From G963663775 sp963664255 (GTDB lineage: Bacteria; Bacillota; Clostridia; Oscillospirales; Butyricicoccaceae): a stretch of 64,000 nt of DNA. The stretch is from positions 1,054,001 through 1,118,000 of the forward strand of contig OY760938.1 in the NCBI GenBank assembly GCA_963664255.1. The letters are read 5' to 3'. The position numbers were made by a program, and so were the translations under genes. The notes under the pieces were generated by a model. That model saw only the letters and a list, made by a program, of their open reading frames with translations, was not told the DNA's origin and searched no databases. Shown here in pieces: positions 61,189 through 64,000 of this stretch. Numbering within the stretch: the stretch's first letter is position 1; every line of letters begins with the position of its first letter.

Positions 61189-61944
61189 TTATGATTGGTT
61201 TGCTGCAATCATTTTTTCAAATTTTTTATCGGATAGGATTTCGTTCGTGACAAATTCACCATTATGAAAGAGCGAATATGAAGTAAACGGCGCCGGTGCA
61301 TTCTGCGCTTGCTGCGCCGTTTCCAAACAAACCGCCCGAAAAGGAACACCTTTTTCTCCTGCCACGCTTGCAATCAACGGCACGTATTTGGCGGTATACG
61401 GGCACTGCTGTGTATAATATAGCACAAAGCCCGTTTCTTCAATATGTAGTTTTTGCACCTGCGTGCGGAATCGCGGCTTTACTGCCGCTGTTTCAAACGG
61501 TAAATACAATAGTTCATAATATGGCGCTGCTGTATCCGCCACGAGGAAGCCTTTATGGCGTAAGTATTTGGGGTCAGAAAGAAACGGCATTTTCTTTTTG
61601 GAAGAAAGAATGACAAGCCCCTTCTTTCCTTTCTCCTTGCTGTCTCCAATGCACGCATCCAATAGCAGATTGGAATTGCCCTGCCCTTTGAATTGTCCAG
61701 ATACCCATAGGCAATTTATGTACATATAATCGGCAGCTTCGACGGGTGCCCATGCGTTTTCTGCTGCAATATATTCAATAAAGCATTTCCCCCGGACATT
61801 GCCCTTTTTGAACACTAGTCCATCTGCAAATCGCTCTGCAAGCCAAGATTTTTTTGCGGCGACTTGGCAGTCTTTGTTGCTGGAAATCGCACAGCAAATA
61901 TGTTCTTGCTCCAGATTATCCTTTGTAACAGTAATAAGTTCCAT
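61189..61944 (-). CDS. GNAT-family N-acetyltransferase with YoaP-like C-terminus
   Basis: The 251-residue protein has an N-terminal GNAT domain (INCLWVSGQFKGQGNSNLLLD with the acetyl-CoA-binding Q/R-x-x-G-x-G-like loop, about residues 75-95, and YLRHKGFLVAD) and a C-terminal thioredoxin-like part resembling the YoaP domain (VLYYTQQCPYTAKYVPLI, then FTSYSLFHNGEFVTNEILSD). Substrate is unknown. AGGAGAAAAGG precedes the ATG. The gene is monocistronic as far as can be seen. Confidence 0.85.
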   Translation of the reverse strand: MELITVTKDNLEQEHICCAISSNKDCQVAAKKSWLAERFADGLVFKKGNVRGKCFIEYIAAENAWAPVEAADYMYINCLWVSGQFKGQGNSNLLLDACIGDSKEKGKKGLVILSSKKKMPFLSDPKYLRHKGFLVADTAAPYYELLYLPFETAAVKPRFRTQVQKLHIEETGFVLYYTQQCPYTAKYVPLIASVAGEKGVPFRAVCLETAQQAQNAPAPFTSYSLFHNGEFVTNEILSDKKFEKMIAANQS

Positions 61945-62089
61945 GCCTTTTCTCCTTTTCTATATGAACTATCAGATAAACCGCTCAAGTAATTTATTTT
62001 CTCTAAGTATATTATATTTTTACAAATAATCAATCAAATCCCTGTCATCTTAAAGATGATTGTTATCAAGTGCACCAATCAACAAAAGC

Positions 62090-62132
62090 GCACAACAAAG
62101 GGCGTCCTTCTCAGAACACCTTTTGTTGTGCT
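62090..62132 (-). terminator. Terminator after the C5 methyltransferase gene
   Basis: On the minus strand GCACAACAAAAGG (62131-62119) pairs with CCCTTTGTTGTGC (62102-62090), followed by GCTTTTGTT. Confidence 0.75.
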
Positions 62133-62138
62133 TCATCC

Positions 62139-63497
62139 TCATTTGACTATCTTTTCTGAATCACTTATCAACCGTTCACTAAACTTTCCACGTGGCTGTA
62201 TTCTCGAGCGTTTTTCAATTTCCTCTATCCCCATTTGTGAAGAGATGTTTAACAAAACTTCTTCCAATCGCTGATTGATAGAAAGATTCCTTTCGCGCTT
62301 TCTTCGGACAATTCCATGACAACCAACAGGCGAAAGATAGATTTCTTCCGGCGCATCCAGTGAAATAATCTCTGGCAATGTTTTAAATGAACAATTTTCT
62401 GGAATTTCCGTACAATTAACAACTGAACCATCACTTATCGGAACCAAATCTCTTCCTAAATCATAAAAAACCTCACCATCCGATAGAAACGTGGTGCGTT
62501 TCTCAAGAAATTCTACGAAATTCGCGAAATCAAGGTTATCGTTCATCCCATCTTTTATTCTTGTACCAATCCATTTAACGACAGGAACCGCCCATGAGTT
62601 TCCTATCGCTTGGTATCGATTTGTTCTGGACGCACTTTTCAAGTCTGTATAATGATCCGGAAATCCCATCAATCTCTCGCACTCTAAGGGAGATAACCTT
62701 CGCAAACGTTCATTTTGAGCAACAAATAGGGAGCCGTTATATGCAGCAGCATTTCCATTCCACTTTGTTCCATACGCGGAATACAGACAATCCGAATATT
62801 CTCGAAAAACCTCGAACGAATGTCCGTCCTTTTCAAACTTTAATTTTGTTGTTGGATACGACGGAAATTCATTTTTATGTAGTTCAAACAGAATATTTTC
62901 CGGTTTGAACTCTTTCCCGCCTGCTAATACATAAAGGCGTCTGCGCTGCTGTGGCAACCCAAAATATTTGGCATCCAAAACGCGCCACGCAATATTACGC
63001 TTTTTCCCTTTTAACACCCCAGCATTTGGCCATTTTTTCACATGAAGCACTTTATCCAACCCTGCTAGCGAAGAAATAAGACATCCAAACGCATTTGTCT
63101 TGTCCTTTAAGACCCCCTCGACATTTTCCCAAAAAACAACACAAGGCGGAGCTCCCATTTGCTTTCGTACGTTGTCATTCGCTTCAATAATATCAACAAA
63201 TTTAAGCGTTAAATTTCCACGATTATCATGTAACCCCTTCTTGCCACCTGCCAATGAAAACGCCTGACACGGTGTTCCGCCACAGAGCAAATCCGGTGCA
63301 CGGACTTGTTGATTTTCTAATGCAAATGGTATCGTATTCATATCTCCAAGATTTACAACATCAGGGAATTTTTCAGATAAAATCTTTGAAGGGAAGGTCG
63401 CGATTTCAGAAAACCACTCAAAGGATAGACCTAGTGATTCCCAAGCAATCGAAGCGGCTTCGATTCCAGAGCAAATACTTCCTACCGTTTTTATCAT
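62139..63497 (-). CDS. C5-cytosine DNA methyltransferase
   Basis: The 452-residue enzyme transfers a methyl group from SAM to C5 of cytosine. Motif I is GSICSGIEAASIAWESLG, motif IV holds the catalytic Cys in GGTPCQAFSLAGG, motif VI is FWENVEGV, motif VIII QQRRRLYVLA and motif X YQAIGNSWAVPV. A C-terminal extension of about 110 residues follows motif X and is unusual for the family. The start at 63497 (MIKTVGSICS) follows GGGGGTGC. The gene is AT-rich and lies 47 bases from a probable nuclease gene. Confidence 0.93.
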   Translation of the reverse strand: MIKTVGSICSGIEAASIAWESLGLSFEWFSEIATFPSKILSEKFPDVVNLGDMNTIPFALENQQVRAPDLLCGGTPCQAFSLAGGKKGLHDNRGNLTLKFVDIIEANDNVRKQMGAPPCVVFWENVEGVLKDKTNAFGCLISSLAGLDKVLHVKKWPNAGVLKGKKRNIAWRVLDAKYFGLPQQRRRLYVLAGGKEFKPENILFELHKNEFPSYPTTKLKFEKDGHSFEVFREYSDCLYSAYGTKWNGNAAAYNGSLFVAQNERLRRLSPLECERLMGFPDHYTDLKSASRTNRYQAIGNSWAVPVVKWIGTRIKDGMNDNLDFANFVEFLEKRTTFLSDGEVFYDLGRDLVPISDGSVVNCTEIPENCSFKTLPEIISLDAPEEIYLSPVGCHGIVRRKRERNLSINQRLEEVLLNISSQMGIEEIEKRSRIQPRGKFSERLISDSEKIVK

Positions 63498-63544
63498 GAA
63501 TAGCACCCCCTTTTTATACCAATCTCATACACCGTCAATTTGTT

Positions 63545-64000
63545 TCATTTTTCAGAAATGTATTCGTTGAATTTTTCTTTCCATAAAGCAAGATCATACC
63601 AACAGCAACCGATGCAGCCATTTTCATCTGCCTTTGAAGTTCCGCACCAATTTTCACTGCCGGAATAATACCATTGTATGCCGAAAAAATCTCCTCGTTT
63701 ACCGGTTGAAACGCATCGTTTGCAATATCTTTCTTTTTGTAAATTCGTTTGATTTGTTAAAAGCTGAAATTTTCGTTTGATTTCCACATCTGGCATCGTC
63801 GTTTCATTGATTGTTTCTCCGTTAATCCACCTTGACGATGGAAACTTATGGTCAATCACTAACTCCGATATGGTCTGTGAAGACTCAAAACAAGCATCTT
63901 TCAATGGCAGAACGGCTTTTATTCTGTTTTGCAGACTAACAGAAATCGAAAATCGCTTTTCATTGTCAGCGGCATGACGCGGCATTCTAATTAGCAGGTC
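63545..64000 (-). CDS. Probable HNH restriction endonuclease, partial at right edge
   Basis: The frame is open to the window edge, so the N-terminus is missing; 151 residues are visible. It has an HNH-type core: ELVIDHKFPSSRW (first His region), FQLLTNQTNLQKERYCKRCV (the conserved Asn and C-x-x-C), and a second zinc pair in ENGCIGCCWYDL. The position directly upstream of a C5 methyltransferase gene in the same direction suggests it is the cognate restriction enzyme. The recognition site is unknown. Confidence 0.65.
   Translation of the reverse strand, partial: DLLIRMPRHAADNEKRFSISVSLQNRIKAVLPLKDACFESSQTISELVIDHKFPSSRWINGETINETTMPDVEIKRKFQLLTNQTNLQKERYCKRCVSTGKRGDFFGIQWYYSGSENWCGTSKADENGCIGCCWYDLALWKEKFNEYISEK

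Noticed and set aside
1..64000. tRNA, rRNA genes and CRISPR arrays anywhere in the window.
   Set aside because: No cloverleaf with a GGTTCRA-type arm, no rRNA blocks and no regular repeat-spacer pattern were noticed on reading; a covariance search would be needed to exclude a single tRNA.

Overview
The window looks like chromosome of an anaerobic, nitrogen-fixing member of the Clostridia. Four things point there: the clostridial layout of the nif operon (nifH, two nifI PII genes, nifD, nifK, nifE, a nifN-B fusion, a 2Fe-2S ferredoxin and a split homocitrate synthase), AGGAGG-type ribosome sites, SLH-domain surface proteins, and genes such as pyruvate phosphate dikinase and the ThiT thiamine importer behind a TPP riboswitch. 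The core is of moderate GC. Several accessory islands are visibly more AT-rich. The genus cannot be fixed from sequence alone.

Layout. 1-10525 (minus): complete nitrogenase structural and cofactor operon, running off the left edge inside nifV-alpha. 10526-11023: divergent control region with two near-identical sigma70-type promoters, each followed at once by an intrinsic terminator in the leader. 11024-12917 (plus): a three-gene operon (AnfO-family protein, repeat protein with a Cys-rich tail, PqqD-like protein) that shares this control region and is the best candidate for an undescribed nitrogenase accessory module. 13431-18360: glutamate-type dehydrogenase, TPP riboswitch with thiT, and ppdK. 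18740-19672: SLH protein. 19731-21301: IS1182-family element inside a terminator. 21339-30084 (minus): housekeeping run (M18 peptidase, coaE, threonylcarbamoyl-AMP synthase, prfA, YdcF protein, ABC-F ATPase, GDPD-like protein, cyclophilin). 30267-36010: small proteins, thioesterase, a MITE, XRE regulator and the nadABC operon. 36067-46846: two-component system, DUF5305-like protein, MarR-MATE pair, chemoreceptor, glycosyltransferase/SLH pair, thioredoxin and Mini-RNase III.

From 47331 on the window is a patchwork. The 3' end of yebC is duplicated around a 2.4-kb AT-rich insert holding an integrase remnant and a zinc-binding soluble chemoreceptor. Next come a second MITE, an ABC-F gene, an EcoRV-like restriction-modification pair bounded by MITE-type inverted ends, an SLH pseudogene cut by an IS256-family element, a DUF4157 protein with a YwqJ-type deaminase motif (a candidate contractile-injection-system effector), a second IS256 copy, a second IS1182 copy, a GNAT protein, and a C5 methyltransferase next to a partial HNH nuclease (probably a second restriction-modification system) at the right edge.

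Two DNA-level patterns stand out. Both IS1182 copies are exactly 1571 bp and are flanked by direct repeats that each consist of a complete terminator hairpin, so the element appears to target and duplicate terminators. A family of about 200-bp MITEs has shared TAGAARCTGTATTC-type ends, and the same ends also bound the EcoRV-like cassette.
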